Assembly (NCBI RefSeq): GCF_001886265.1
Contig: NZ_JXLE01000015.1
Span: 1-64,000, forward strand
DNA: 64,000 nt
DNA from: Enterococcus thailandicus
GTDB taxonomy: Bacteria; Bacillota; Bacilli; Lactobacillales; Enterococcaceae
Direction: 5' to 3'
A program made the position numbers and the translations under genes. The notes beneath the pieces were generated by a model. It saw nothing but the letters and a program-made list of their open reading frames with translations. It had not been told where the DNA came from and ran no database searches. Positions 44,734 through 53,464 of this stretch are shown one piece after another. The number at the start of each line of letters is the position of its first letter. The first letter of the stretch is position 1.

Positions 44734-45796
44734 AAATATTTTCCTCGACTTTCATTAAGATTAGTAAAAAAAAGGCATATCTGTAGTCTTCTGAATACTC
44801 AATAGTGAAAAGTTTTGAATACTCAGAAACTAACAAATCAATGAAAACAGTCTCTTCAACATCATATTTCTCCAAGTTTGAAAAGATAGATTGAACAATA
44901 AGCTCTTCATTCTGTAAAACTAATCTATTGCCACTCTCAATATCGGAAACCACTTTACCAAGCATCGTTTTCATTTTCAATCTTTTTATTGGTTTGTTTA
45001 TGTTGGTGTCTATAAATATTGAAGCCTTTTCTACTGCTCTATCAGTTTTTTCAGAATAAAGTGAAATTATTTTTTCAATATCATCTTTTGAAACACCTTT
45101 TCTATTTAATATGTCTGAATAGCAATTTAATTGCAATTCATAACAAGCTTTTTCAGAAATCGTTTCAACAAGTAAATTATAGAGAGCATTCGGTTTGTTT
45201 GGCTCACTTCCTGTTAATTCAAAGAAAAATTTGCTAGTCTTTCCTCTCAATGTATCATCAGGACTGAAAAGGTCAATCGAAGTATAAATAAAACTAATTT
45301 TTGACATATCAGGTGTAACGTCCGAACCTAGCTCCTCTTGAAGTTTAGATTCTATTGTTTTTTGCACTTCCTCATCTAGATTATTGAAATCCAAGTTTTC
45401 AATTGTTGTATGATTTTTTTTACTAGAGTCTTGAAATGGTTTATTAGAAACTAAATTTACATGAATATTCTTATTTTGATTATTTGCAAGGGCATAAAGC
45501 CTACCTAGAATAGAAAAACTCTTTTCTTCTTCTTCAAGTTTTTTCTTTTTTAGTAATGCTCCTTGAGTATAAACTGCTCCGTCTTTTTTAGATTTAACTT
45601 GATAAAAATCAAAGCCAGTATCTTTGTGTACTTCGATATCACATGCATAGTCAAATACCATAACAAATGACTCATTTTCATTATATATATCAAATAATTT
45701 ACTGAGACCCCATAGTATCTCGTATCTAAATCTATTTTTACTTCGAGAGCCTGACAAATCAAAGGGCAATTTCATATATATAGCTTCATTTGACAA
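44714..45796 (-). CDS. DUF4297/Cap4-like nuclease (LmuA-like)
   Basis: A 360-residue protein. The N-terminus has the PD-(D/E)xK-type nuclease layout of DUF4297/Cap4 proteins: helix RYEILWGLSKLFDI, then D53-I-E55, then Q66-V-K68 in FYQVKSKK. The C-terminal half (about 210-360) is helical with no named domain and may bind the ATPase. The start is a TTG at 45796, supported by GGAGG seven bases upstream. Co-translated with the SMC-like ATPase, it matches the two-gene (no LmuC) form of Lamassu anti-phage systems. Assignment rests on motifs and gene order; another ABC-three-component effector is the alternative. Confidence 0.78.
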   Translation of the reverse strand: MSNEAIYMKLPFDLSGSRSKNRFRYEILWGLSKLFDIYNENESFVMVFDYACDIEVHKDTGFDFYQVKSKKDGAVYTQGALLKKKKLEEEEKSFSILGRLYALANNQNKNIHVNLVSNKPFQDSSKKNHTTIENLDFNNLDEEVQKTIESKLQEELGSDVTPDMSKISFIYTSIDLFSPDDTLRGKTSKFFFELTGSEPNKPNALYNLLVETISEKACYELQLNCYSDILNRKGVSKDDIEKIISLYSEKTDRAVEKASIFIDTNINKPIKRLKMKTMLGKVVSDIESGNRLVLQNEELIVQSIFSNLEKYDVEETVFIDLLVSEYSKLFTIEYSEDYRYAFFLLILMKVEENIYEYSDI

Positions 45797-45825
45797 AGTT
45801 ATACCTCCTCAAGTAATAAATCATC

Positions 45826-45863
45826 ATATTATTAATAATATAGACCTATTGTGCAAATGTAAA
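45826..45863 (-). promoter_or_regulatory. promoter of the nuclease/ATPase cassette
   Basis: On the minus strand TTTACA (45858-45863) and TATTAT (45835-45840) are 17 bases apart. The -10 box lies inside the perfect 16-bp palindrome ATATTATTAATAATAT (45826-45841), which could be a regulator site. Confidence 0.5.
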
Positions 45864-45877
45864 CGTAAATATATAAA
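45849..45877 (+). promoter_or_regulatory. promoter of the conjugation-module adhesin
   Basis: TTGTGC (45849-45854) and TATAAA (45872-45877) are 17 bases apart on the plus strand, overlapping the divergent promoter of the nuclease gene. Confidence 0.4.
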
Positions 45878-45975
45878 CAATAAAAAAGGAGTTGAACCAA
45901 AACCCTTGTCCCCACCAATCAGAAGTCCCTCTCATAACTCTAAAAACAAAAATAATTCAAGGAGGAAAAGAAACA

Positions 45976-48668
45976 ATGACAACTAAATATAAAAAACACA
46001 AACTAGCCAGCTATCTTGCATTGATAGTAATGATGGCTAGTTTTTTTGTTACTCCTATCACTGCTCTTGCTGCTATCGTCAACTACACAAGAATTGCTGA
46101 TTACGTTTCTACCTGGTATTTAGCGAATCCTGCTGGTCTTCACTGGACAGACGACGGTGTTCACATGATTAAAGCAGAGGGCGAGCCTGCCTTCTGTATT
46201 GAACATGGTACCATTTTAAACGGTGGTTCTGGTTTTGATCCATCAGAACTTACAATTGCTGAAAAAGACCGCTTGTCTCTGATTGCCTATTATGGCTATA
46301 AAACGAATCCTACAAGTGAAAACTATGGAATCACTCAAAATATGATTTGGGAGTCGTTTGGCGATCAGCTACTGTCTACCACCCTTCCCAACTATCAAAA
46401 TCGGAAAAATGAAATTCTAGCAAAAGTGAATGCTCACAATACAAAACCTTCATTCAATAATCAGACGATCACGTTAAATGTTGGCGATACAATCACACTT
46501 AATGATACAAACGGTGTTTTAAGTAAGTATGGCAATCTAGCTAGTAATTCTGCTAATCTACAACTAAATAAATCCGGAAACCAATTGAAGTTAACCGCAA
46601 ACAGTTCATCAAAAGAAACAGGAAAATTACAGTACAATATCGCAAATACGAATGATGTTGGTACAAGTTTTGTTTTCAACAAACCCAATGAACAAAAAGT
46701 AGCTACTTTCAAATTATCTAATGCCGGCTCCTTTCAGCTAAATATCAAAGTCAATTTAAACGGTAATGTCAAATTGAAAAAAGTAGATGAGGATACCGGA
46801 CAGCCTGTCCCCAATACAAAAATGAAATTTGAGTTTAACGGACAATCCAAAGAAATTGTCACTGATACGAATGGTTTAGCTCAAATAAATGACTTAAAAG
46901 CTGGTACCAAAATAAAAATCACCGAAGTAACTGCCAGCAATGGCTTTGTAAATAAAGGCGAATCTAAAGAAATTACGATTGAACCCAATAAAACAATTGA
47001 AGTAGTGTTTGGAAATAAAGCCCAACAAGGATTGCTTCACCTAAGGAAAACAGGGCAAAAAGCTTCTAGTGTTACAGCAAAAGATTCAGACTACGGAAAG
47101 CTCCATGAAATCACTTTTGATTATGTTCCTCTGGCGGATGTAACTTTCACCATCAAAGCTCGTGAAGATATTAAAGTAGGCAACTATGTTCATGCAAAAA
47201 AAGGAGGTGTAGTTGCCACTGTTCAAACAGATAACAATGGTGAACTAACGAATATGCCAAAACTTTATCTCGGAAAATATGAAGCCATTGAAACAGCTGC
47301 ACCTGCTGGCTATTTGATGAATACCACCCCGCTTCCTTTTGAATTCACCTATGAGGACAAAACGTTGAACTTGTATCTCAATCTATTGAAGCAAAAAACG
47401 ATTTTCAACAACTAAAGATCACTCTCCATAAAAATGAAGAGCAAATTCAGGAATGGAAAGAAAATAAACCAATTGTAGAAGAAATCAAAGCCAACGACAA
47501 AATATTCGGTCTGTTCACTAATCAAGAATTTACAATGACAGATAAAACAGTGCTGCCTGCTGATTCTCTACTAGGATTTGGCACAGTAAAAGATGGTGAG
47601 CTTACGTTCCCTACGCAACAATTAATGGAAGGAAACTATTATGTTAAAGAATTAGATGCTGGTGAAAATCATGATATTGACACTAGCCATCATGAATTTG
47701 AGTTTACAGCTGCTGACCACGAATCCGAAAAAGTAATCGACATTTATGCTGCGAAAGAAAGCTCGGAGGATAAATCTGTACCACTTCTAAATAAGCTTCA
47801 CTTCAACCAATTCTCACTAAAAAAAGTGAATGAAGAAGCCACTTTAAAAGAAAGAAGTGGCTATGATTTTGCTTTCACAGGTAATGGAAAAGGCACTATT
47901 TTCACTTTAGAAAATGAGGAAAAAGAAGTGATTCAAACAGTCACTGTAGATGAACAATCTCTTGCTACCTTTACCAATATCCCTGTGGGAACATTCTATT
48001 TGAAAGAAAAACAATCAGCTTCTGAACAGTATGTTCTATCTCCTGAGACCTATCAAATCGTCTCTACTCTAAAAGGAATTCAAGCCTATGACAGTAAAGG
48101 AACTTTACTTAGTGAAATCCTTAATGAAGAGAAGAAAGAAGAAAATCCAAACAAGCCATTAACGAATGAAACTACCCCAGTTGAGGAACCACAAACCGAT
48201 CAAGAGCCACTTCTACTGCTGGAGATTAAAAATCATTTAGTCAAAGGGATTGCTGAACTAACCAAAACGGATGTTTCCAATGGAAAAGAGCTACCAGATA
48301 CAGGCGTTCGTATTCTTGATAAAGATAAAAAAATCATCATTGAAGGAAAGACGGATCATCAAGGTCGTTTTAGTTTTGAAAACTTACCACGAGGAGTTTA
48401 CTATTTCCAAGAATATAAAGCCCCTACTGGCTATCAAATAGACGAAACGCCGATTAAGTTTGAAATTCAAGAAGATGGTGAGGTTGTCAAATGTAACATG
48501 ACAAATGAAATGATTCCAAGTAAAAAAGAAACTTCTGTAACAGGAAGCTTACCACAAACTGGTGAAGTTGTTTCTTTTGCAGGAATTATTTTAGGGAGCT
48601 TATTGTTAGCTGGAGTTGCTGGCTATTACCTTTACAACAAAAAGAAAAAGCATCACAACGATAATTAG
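45976..48668 (+). pseudogene. LPXTG thioester/Cna-B adhesin, split by a frameshift
   Basis: Surface adhesin of about 900 residues if intact. The ATG at 45976 follows AAGGAGG. The signal peptide (about 1-35) is followed by a thioester domain, with Cys74 in AFCIEHG and Gln121 in TQNMIWES as the likely cross-linked pair; then SpaA/Cna-B repeats (LKKVDEDTGQPVPNTKMKF, GLLHLRKTGQK, AELTKTDVSNGKELPDTGV) and the sorting signal LPQTG (48549-48563), membrane segment and KKKKHH tail. The first frame runs off at 47415. From about 47362 the protein continues in the -1 frame (VELVSQSIEAKNDFQQL), consistent with loss of one base near ACAAAACGTTGAAC (47357-47370). Mutation and sequencing error cannot be told apart. 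Without repair only a truncated protein lacking a wall anchor is made. Confidence 0.88.
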
Positions 48669-48727
48669 AAAAAACGGAGGCAGTTCAATGTCTCTTTTTT
48701 ATTATAAAAAAGAAAGAAGGAAAAAAG

Positions 48728-49048
48728 ATGTCCAATCGTGTCACAAGCATTGTCTTAAAGGACAATCAATTAGGAAATAAAATCAAAGCAACCGTTAAAG
48801 AAGAACGAGAAATTTATGTAGAGGGAAAAAGAATCCCTTGTCGCATTTTTACAGCCTCCTCTGCTCTTCATCCTGACTTTGAAATTATCGTTCCAAATTT
48901 ACGAAACTCCCTACGTTTTGAAGGTCGTAAAGAAGTCGAGCTGCATGAAGTTACACTTGTTCCTAGTGCCAAACGAAATAATATTGGAACAGTTAGTCGA
49001 TCACTTGAATTACAAATTTTCGCTAAACAACTGCTGACACTGAACTAG
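48728..49048 (+). CDS. DUF961 (YdcP-family) protein, Tn916 Orf23-like
   Basis: A 106-residue soluble protein of the DUF961 family found at the start of Tn916-type transfer operons. The conserved part runs through EIYVEGKRIPCRIFTASS, FEIIVPNLRNSLRFEGRKEVELHEVTL. Function is not established; a conjugation-associated role is assumed from constant gene order. It is followed by a second DUF961 gene after 12 bases. Confidence 0.88.
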   Translation: MSNRVTSIVLKDNQLGNKIKATVKEEREIYVEGKRIPCRIFTASSALHPDFEIIVPNLRNSLRFEGRKEVELHEVTLVPSAKRNNIGTVSRSLELQIFAKQLLTLN

Positions 49049-49060
49049 AAAAGGAGAAAA

Positions 49061-49462
49061 ATGATGAGTTTAAAATTTGAAGATAACATTGTGAAAGATT
49101 TTGATACACGTAGAACATTTGGAAAATTATTCTATTTGAATAGCCAAAAAATTTATGAAACAGATACAGAAGGTAACCGAACAGATTTTGTTCGTGAACA
49201 ACGCATTACTGTCTATTCCGAAGCTAAAAATGACCAAATTGATATTACTGTTCCAGAAACTGTTGATACTACAGCGTTCTCTTATGATGATGAAGTAGAG
49301 CTTACAGGAGAAGTCACTGCACTTGCTTGGCTTTCTTCTTATACTGGTTATAACGATTCGATTCAGTCAGAGCAAGCCTTCAAAATCCGAGCAGAATCCT
49401 TAAAAAAAGTAGAATCAGTTAATGTAAAGCAAGCCAAAGGGGAGCAAAATCTGAAAAACTAA
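49061..49462 (+). CDS. DUF961 (YdcP-family) protein, Tn916 Orf22-like
   Basis: A 133-residue companion of the previous gene, with EDNIVKDFDTRRTFGKLFYL at the N-terminus and ITVPETVDTTAFSYDDEVEL in the beta-rich centre. ATG codons at 49061 and 49064 both follow AAGGAG. Gene order Orf23-Orf22-coupling protein is the standard Tn916 arrangement. Confidence 0.88.
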   Translation: MMSLKFEDNIVKDFDTRRTFGKLFYLNSQKIYETDTEGNRTDFVREQRITVYSEAKNDQIDITVPETVDTTAFSYDDEVELTGEVTALAWLSSYTGYNDSIQSEQAFKIRAESLKKVESVNVKQAKGEQNLKN

Positions 49463-49478
49463 TTGAATGGAGGCAACT

Positions 49479-50915
49479 ATGAACACATTCTTTCATTATC
49501 GTGGACGTAGAATTCGTCCTCTACATCTATCTGTTTATCGTACCTACCTTCTACTAGCTTGGTTTCCTTTTCTATTATTTGCTGGTTACTATAGCTACCT
49601 TTTTATCTATCCGCTAATACAGATGATGCAACAAAGACAAATAATTGATTGGATTGCCCTCTTAGTTCCCATTGGAGGGCTTTTTTTAATACTCTTCTTG
49701 CCGTTGTTAGTTTTGGTCATGATTCGCAGAGTTTCTTTTTTAAAGGGTGGTTTCTTCTATCGAGTCTACCAACGACAAATGTTAGCTCGTCTCTTGAAAA
49801 GTAATGGATTGTATGAGAAGAAGGAACGGAAATCAAAAGAACAGGCTACTGAAAAAATGGTTTTTCCAAAAGTTTATTACCGTAATACCAAGGAAATTCT
49901 TTATTTAACGGTTCCCACAGATGGCATGAAATGGCATGATCGCTTTCAAAAAATTGCAAAGACTTTTGAAGAAATGTACATTGCTGACTTCATTGAGGAA
50001 CAAAAGGAGATGGGCTTCACCACCTATATATTAATGATTGATGTGATCAGTAAGCGGATTGGAATTGAAGATTGTATCGTAACAAATGGACAAGTCAAAC
50101 TCATGGATGGCGTTGTATGGGACTATGCCGAAGTGCCTCACATGTTAGTAACTGGAGGCACAGGGGGTGGCAAGTCCTACTTTCTGCTCACCTTAATTCA
50201 TGCGCTCATTCAGATTGGAACGGTTGATGTATGTGATCCAAAAGAAGCAGATTTAAAAGATTTAGAAAGTCTACATTTATTCAAAAATCACGTATTTTAC
50301 GGGACAAAATGGATTACGAAATGTTTAAAGAATGCTGTAGAAGAAATGAATCGACGTTATGTTTATATGAAGGCTCTTCCTAACTATATAACAGGGAAAA
50401 ACTTTGCATACTATGGTATTCCTCCCTACTTTATTATTGTTGATGAGTGGGCAGCCTTTTTTGGCACCTTAACCTATAAAGAACAGGACGAAATTCTGCG
50501 ATATGTAAAGGAACTTGTTCTAAAAGCACGACAAGCAGGTGTTTTTCTCATTTTAGCAACCCAACGTCCTGATGCAGATAACTTTGGTGGCGGTGTACGT
50601 GATAATCTTCTATTTCGAGTTAGCTTGGGAAAGCTATCAGAACAGGGCTATTACATGACTTTTGGATCGGATCAAAAAGGAAAAGCGTTCATCAATAAAC
50701 GAATGAAAGGCAGAGGCTACTGCGATAGTGGCTCAGGAGTTCCTCGTGAATTCTATGCCCCTCTTGTTCCGAAAAAATATGATTTCCTAGCAGAACTTAG
50801 ACAAATAGGTACTATGCAAACATTAAATATAAAAGAGCTTTTACAAGAAATGACTACTGAGGAAATTAATGAAGCACATTCAGCTTTTGGACTTTCACAG
50901 AAAAAATTAGGGTGA
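49479..50915 (+). CDS. FtsK/SpoIIIE-type coupling protein (TcpA, Tn916 Orf21-like)
   Basis: A 478-residue membrane ATPase that delivers the relaxase-DNA complex to the transfer channel. Two hydrophobic segments (about residues 20-45 and 55-80) precede the motor domain. Walker A is TGGTGGGKSYFLLTL (about 223-237), Walker B YFIIVDEWAAFFG (about 315), and the FtsK-like LILATQRPDADNFGGGVRDNL follows. ATG at 49479 follows GGAGG; a start at 49467 has no site. The oriT lies directly downstream. Confidence 0.93.
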   Translation: MNTFFHYRGRRIRPLHLSVYRTYLLLAWFPFLLFAGYYSYLFIYPLIQMMQQRQIIDWIALLVPIGGLFLILFLPLLVLVMIRRVSFLKGGFFYRVYQRQMLARLLKSNGLYEKKERKSKEQATEKMVFPKVYYRNTKEILYLTVPTDGMKWHDRFQKIAKTFEEMYIADFIEEQKEMGFTTYILMIDVISKRIGIEDCIVTNGQVKLMDGVVWDYAEVPHMLVTGGTGGGKSYFLLTLIHALIQIGTVDVCDPKEADLKDLESLHLFKNHVFYGTKWITKCLKNAVEEMNRRYVYMKALPNYITGKNFAYYGIPPYFIIVDEWAAFFGTLTYKEQDEILRYVKELVLKARQAGVFLILATQRPDADNFGGGVRDNLLFRVSLGKLSEQGYYMTFGSDQKGKAFINKRMKGRGYCDSGSGVPREFYAPLVPKKYDFLAELRQIGTMQTLNIKELLQEMTTEEINEAHSAFGLSQKKLG

Positions 50916-51027
50916 GATACTCCCTATATCAATGAAAAAAGGGAAAGGAAAAGCTTTATCTTTTGTTGCCCTTTTTTCGTTGCCTCAGCGGATGGAAGAA
51001 GCTGATACTAACCGCTTCGTTTTATGA

Positions 51028-51175
51028 ACAAGGTTTCCTTGTGAAAGCCGCACACTTTGGTGTGTGGCGGTAGAACGAAAAGGAATAGGCAGGTTTCCTG
51101 CCTATGACTGTGCGTGGTTAGGGCGAGCAGCGCTCGCTCTAACCTGTTACCCCCGCTAAATAACATGGGGGTAAC
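51028..51175 (+). other. origin of transfer (oriT) with five stacked hairpins
   Basis: Five inverted repeats follow one another: ACAAGG/CCTTGT (51028-51042), CCGCACAC/GTGTGTGGCGG (51048-51070), ATAGGCAGG/CCTGCCTAT (51085-51105), GTTAGGGCGAG/CTCGCTCTAAC (51117-51143) and GTTACCCCC/GGGGGTAAC (51146-51175). The last resembles the C-run/G-run hairpin of the Tn916 oriT (CCCCCGTATCTAACAGGGGG). The location between coupling protein and relaxase genes is where Tn916 oriT lies. The rest of the 50916-51289 gap shows no gene; AAAAGGGAAAGG..GCCCTTTTTT near 50936-50980 may be a terminator of the first half of the module. Confidence 0.75.
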
Positions 51176-51289
51176 TTTTTACAAGAAAGACAAATTGGTT
51201 ATCAAAATCCCTTATTAATAAAGCTTTTCTTTAAGAATAAAGCTGTAAACAATTTTCATTTATTTTGTGAACAACAAGGCAGGTGACCC

Positions 51290-52591
51290 ATGAATAATCA
51301 AGAAATAAAAATTTTACGAAAGCGACTACAATTAACACAACAGCAATTTGCCGAAAAGCTTGATTGGAGTAAATCATACCTCTCTATGATTGAAACTGGT
51401 AAACGAACGATCCCAAAAAAATCCATAGAAAAAATACGCAAAACATTCCATTTGGACGGTGGCTTTCTACCCATGGAAGCAAAAATTGATTTTCTTCGTG
51501 TTCGATTCAAAATCCACTCCCCTTCTCAAGTAATTGAGAAAATATTACAAATGAATCCAGATGTATTCATTTACAAAAACTATGGCTTTAATCATTATAC
51601 TGAAAGCTATTGTTTTAGTGACATCTTTGTTTTCTCAAATCCAGAAAACCTAGATATGGGAGTGATGATTGAACTGCGTGGACAAGGCTGTCGAGAATAT
51701 GAATTGGTACTAGAAGAACAAGAAGAAACTTGGACGACATTCTTTTGGCGGCTTTATCAATCGAATATTTTTGGTGAAGGTCTAATAATTGACACCAAAA
51801 TTACGCGAATTGATTTGGCTCTGGATGAACATCTCTCTCTTCTTTATCCCAATTATGATTTATTTGAATTGAAAGAAAAAGTTGAACAAGGATTAGTCGA
51901 TACCACTTTTCGCAATTTTGATTTTACAGGAGGAATTGTTGTTAAGAGTGGGCAGCGGCTCAACAAAGGACTCTCTCTTTATTTTGGTTCCAGACAATCG
52001 CCGTTTTATTTAAACTTTTACCAAAAAGATTACGAACTAGCAAAAAAAGAAGAAATATCTGTTGAAATGGCTCGTCAGAAATATGGTATTAAAAATCGTT
52101 ATGAAATCCGTTTAGCTGACGAAAAAGCCTATCTCTTTGTTGAGTATTTACTTTCTACAGGAGAAACAATTGAATGGATCGTCAAAGAATTAATTGATAC
52201 TGCCATCAAAGTATATGATTGCGACTCAAATGGACTGCGCACTCATTACAGTCAAAATTGGCGTATGGTCATTGAAAGTATGCAAGAATTACGATTGACC
52301 ATGAAGGGTGAAAAACCAAATTATGACAAAGCGTTACGCTGGCTCTCAAACTATCTTGCTCCTACGCTAAAGAAAATTTGGATTATGGATCAAACGTTTG
52401 GCAAAAATGAGTTAATGTCTAGAATTCAGCAAGCAGAGCTAAAAGAAAAAGATCAAGAAGAGCTGGCAAAACTTACAACAACAATAAAAGAATTATTGCT
52501 ACAAGAAGAAGCTCAAGCAGCTACTCCCTCTTCTGTAACTGTTACACAAGATGAAGTCGAACAACTATTAGCACAATTTTTATTTAATTGA
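51290..52591 (+). CDS. mobT: MobT-family relaxase with N-terminal HTH (Tn916 Orf20-like)
   Basis: A 433-residue relaxase of the Rep_trans-type (MobT) family that nicks oriT. Residues 5-58 form a Cro/C1-type helix-turn-helix (LRKRLQLTQQQFAEKLDWSKSYLSMIETGKR), followed by the replication-initiation-like domain (KITRIDLALDEH near 175, LNFYQKDYELAKK near 240 and KNRYEIRLADEKAYLF). These elements match the Orf20 proteins of Tn916 and NicK of ICEBs1. The oriT lies immediately upstream, typical of cis-acting relaxases. Confidence 0.92.
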   Translation: MNNQEIKILRKRLQLTQQQFAEKLDWSKSYLSMIETGKRTIPKKSIEKIRKTFHLDGGFLPMEAKIDFLRVRFKIHSPSQVIEKILQMNPDVFIYKNYGFNHYTESYCFSDIFVFSNPENLDMGVMIELRGQGCREYELVLEEQEETWTTFFWRLYQSNIFGEGLIIDTKITRIDLALDEHLSLLYPNYDLFELKEKVEQGLVDTTFRNFDFTGGIVVKSGQRLNKGLSLYFGSRQSPFYLNFYQKDYELAKKEEISVEMARQKYGIKNRYEIRLADEKAYLFVEYLLSTGETIEWIVKELIDTAIKVYDCDSNGLRTHYSQNWRMVIESMQELRLTMKGEKPNYDKALRWLSNYLAPTLKKIWIMDQTFGKNELMSRIQQAELKEKDQEELAKLTTTIKELLLQEEAQAATPSSVTVTQDEVEQLLAQFLFN

Positions 52592-52603
52592 GAGGTGAAA
52601 AAA

Positions 52604-53089
52604 ATGATTGAATTATATATCGAAAATCTTCATACCCATAAAGGGCGATGGTTTGAACTACCTATTGATTGGGAAGAGGTCAAAGAAAAAATCGAATTGG
52701 AGGATGGGCAGGAACATTTAATAACAGACTACATGGCACCATTTACCCTTTCTCACTATGAAAATTTTAATGAAATGAATGAAGTAGCAGAACAACTGGA
52801 TGAGCATAGTGGACACCCAGCCATTCACTATTTAGATGAACTTGTAGAGTACGGATTTTTCAGCGATATTTTAGATGCATTTGAACAAATTGATGAAATT
52901 CAAGTCTACTCTGACTGTTATTCTTATAAAGACTATGCAGAACAATTAGTGGATGATCTTGGCTATTTATCTGGTGTTCCTGATTTAATCAAGTGGAATG
53001 TTGACTATGGGGGAATTGGTGAAGATTTACGCCAAGATGGACGCCTCTATCAAGCAAACGACAATACTATTATTGAGGTATTGTCATGA
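52604..53089 (+). CDS. ardA: antirestriction protein ArdA
   Basis: A 161-residue acidic DNA mimic that blocks type I restriction enzymes during transfer. The composition is strongly acidic and the sequence follows ArdA: GRWFELPIDWEEVKEKIE, HYENFNEMNEVAEQLDE, LVEYGFFSDILDAFEQID and YSDCYSYKDYAEQLVDDLG. ATG at 52604 is preferred over a GTG at 52595, since GAGAGG then lies at better spacing. The next gene starts inside its stop codon region (four-base overlap). Confidence 0.93.
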   Translation: MIELYIENLHTHKGRWFELPIDWEEVKEKIELEDGQEHLITDYMAPFTLSHYENFNEMNEVAEQLDEHSGHPAIHYLDELVEYGFFSDILDAFEQIDEIQVYSDCYSYKDYAEQLVDDLGYLSGVPDLIKWNVDYGGIGEDLRQDGRLYQANDNTIIEVLS

Positions 53090-53460
53090 ATCAGAAATAT
53101 CTCAAAGAAGAACTCAAAAAATATGGCTTTTTCTATTTAGAAGGACAAATTCCCGAAAGACAAGCTCGGCAATTTCTCACTGTAAAAAAACTAACTCAAC
53201 GAGAAAATCTGGTTTTTATTTCTAAAAAAGAAGTCTGTTTTGAACGAATTCTTTCTAAACACACCAGTCTTTATATTGAAGGACTAGAACGTTATAGCGA
53301 TTCCGGTATTTATCTTGGTTATTCGTATGATTTTTACAAAGCTACCTATCTATTCAATTCTCAGCCTAGTCGTTTAAAAATTTATGGTACGCAACTTTCT
53401 GCAAAGGAACTCCTTTATTTGGTAAAGGGGTTCCCTTTTTTAATAATCGCAAAGGAGTAA
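53086..53460 (+). CDS. small unknown protein of the conjugation module
   Basis: I do not recognise the family. A 124-residue soluble, basic protein (MNQKYLKEELKKYGFFYLEG at the start) whose ATG overlaps the ardA stop, so it is translationally coupled to it. No signal peptide, membrane helix or catalytic motif is visible. Position between ardA and tcpC suggests a role in establishment after transfer or another anti-defence function. That is inference from location. Confidence 0.75.
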   Translation: MNQKYLKEELKKYGFFYLEGQIPERQARQFLTVKKLTQRENLVFISKKEVCFERILSKHTSLYIEGLERYSDSGIYLGYSYDFYKATYLFNSQPSRLKIYGTQLSAKELLYLVKGFPFLIIAKE

Positions 53461-53464
53461 TTCA

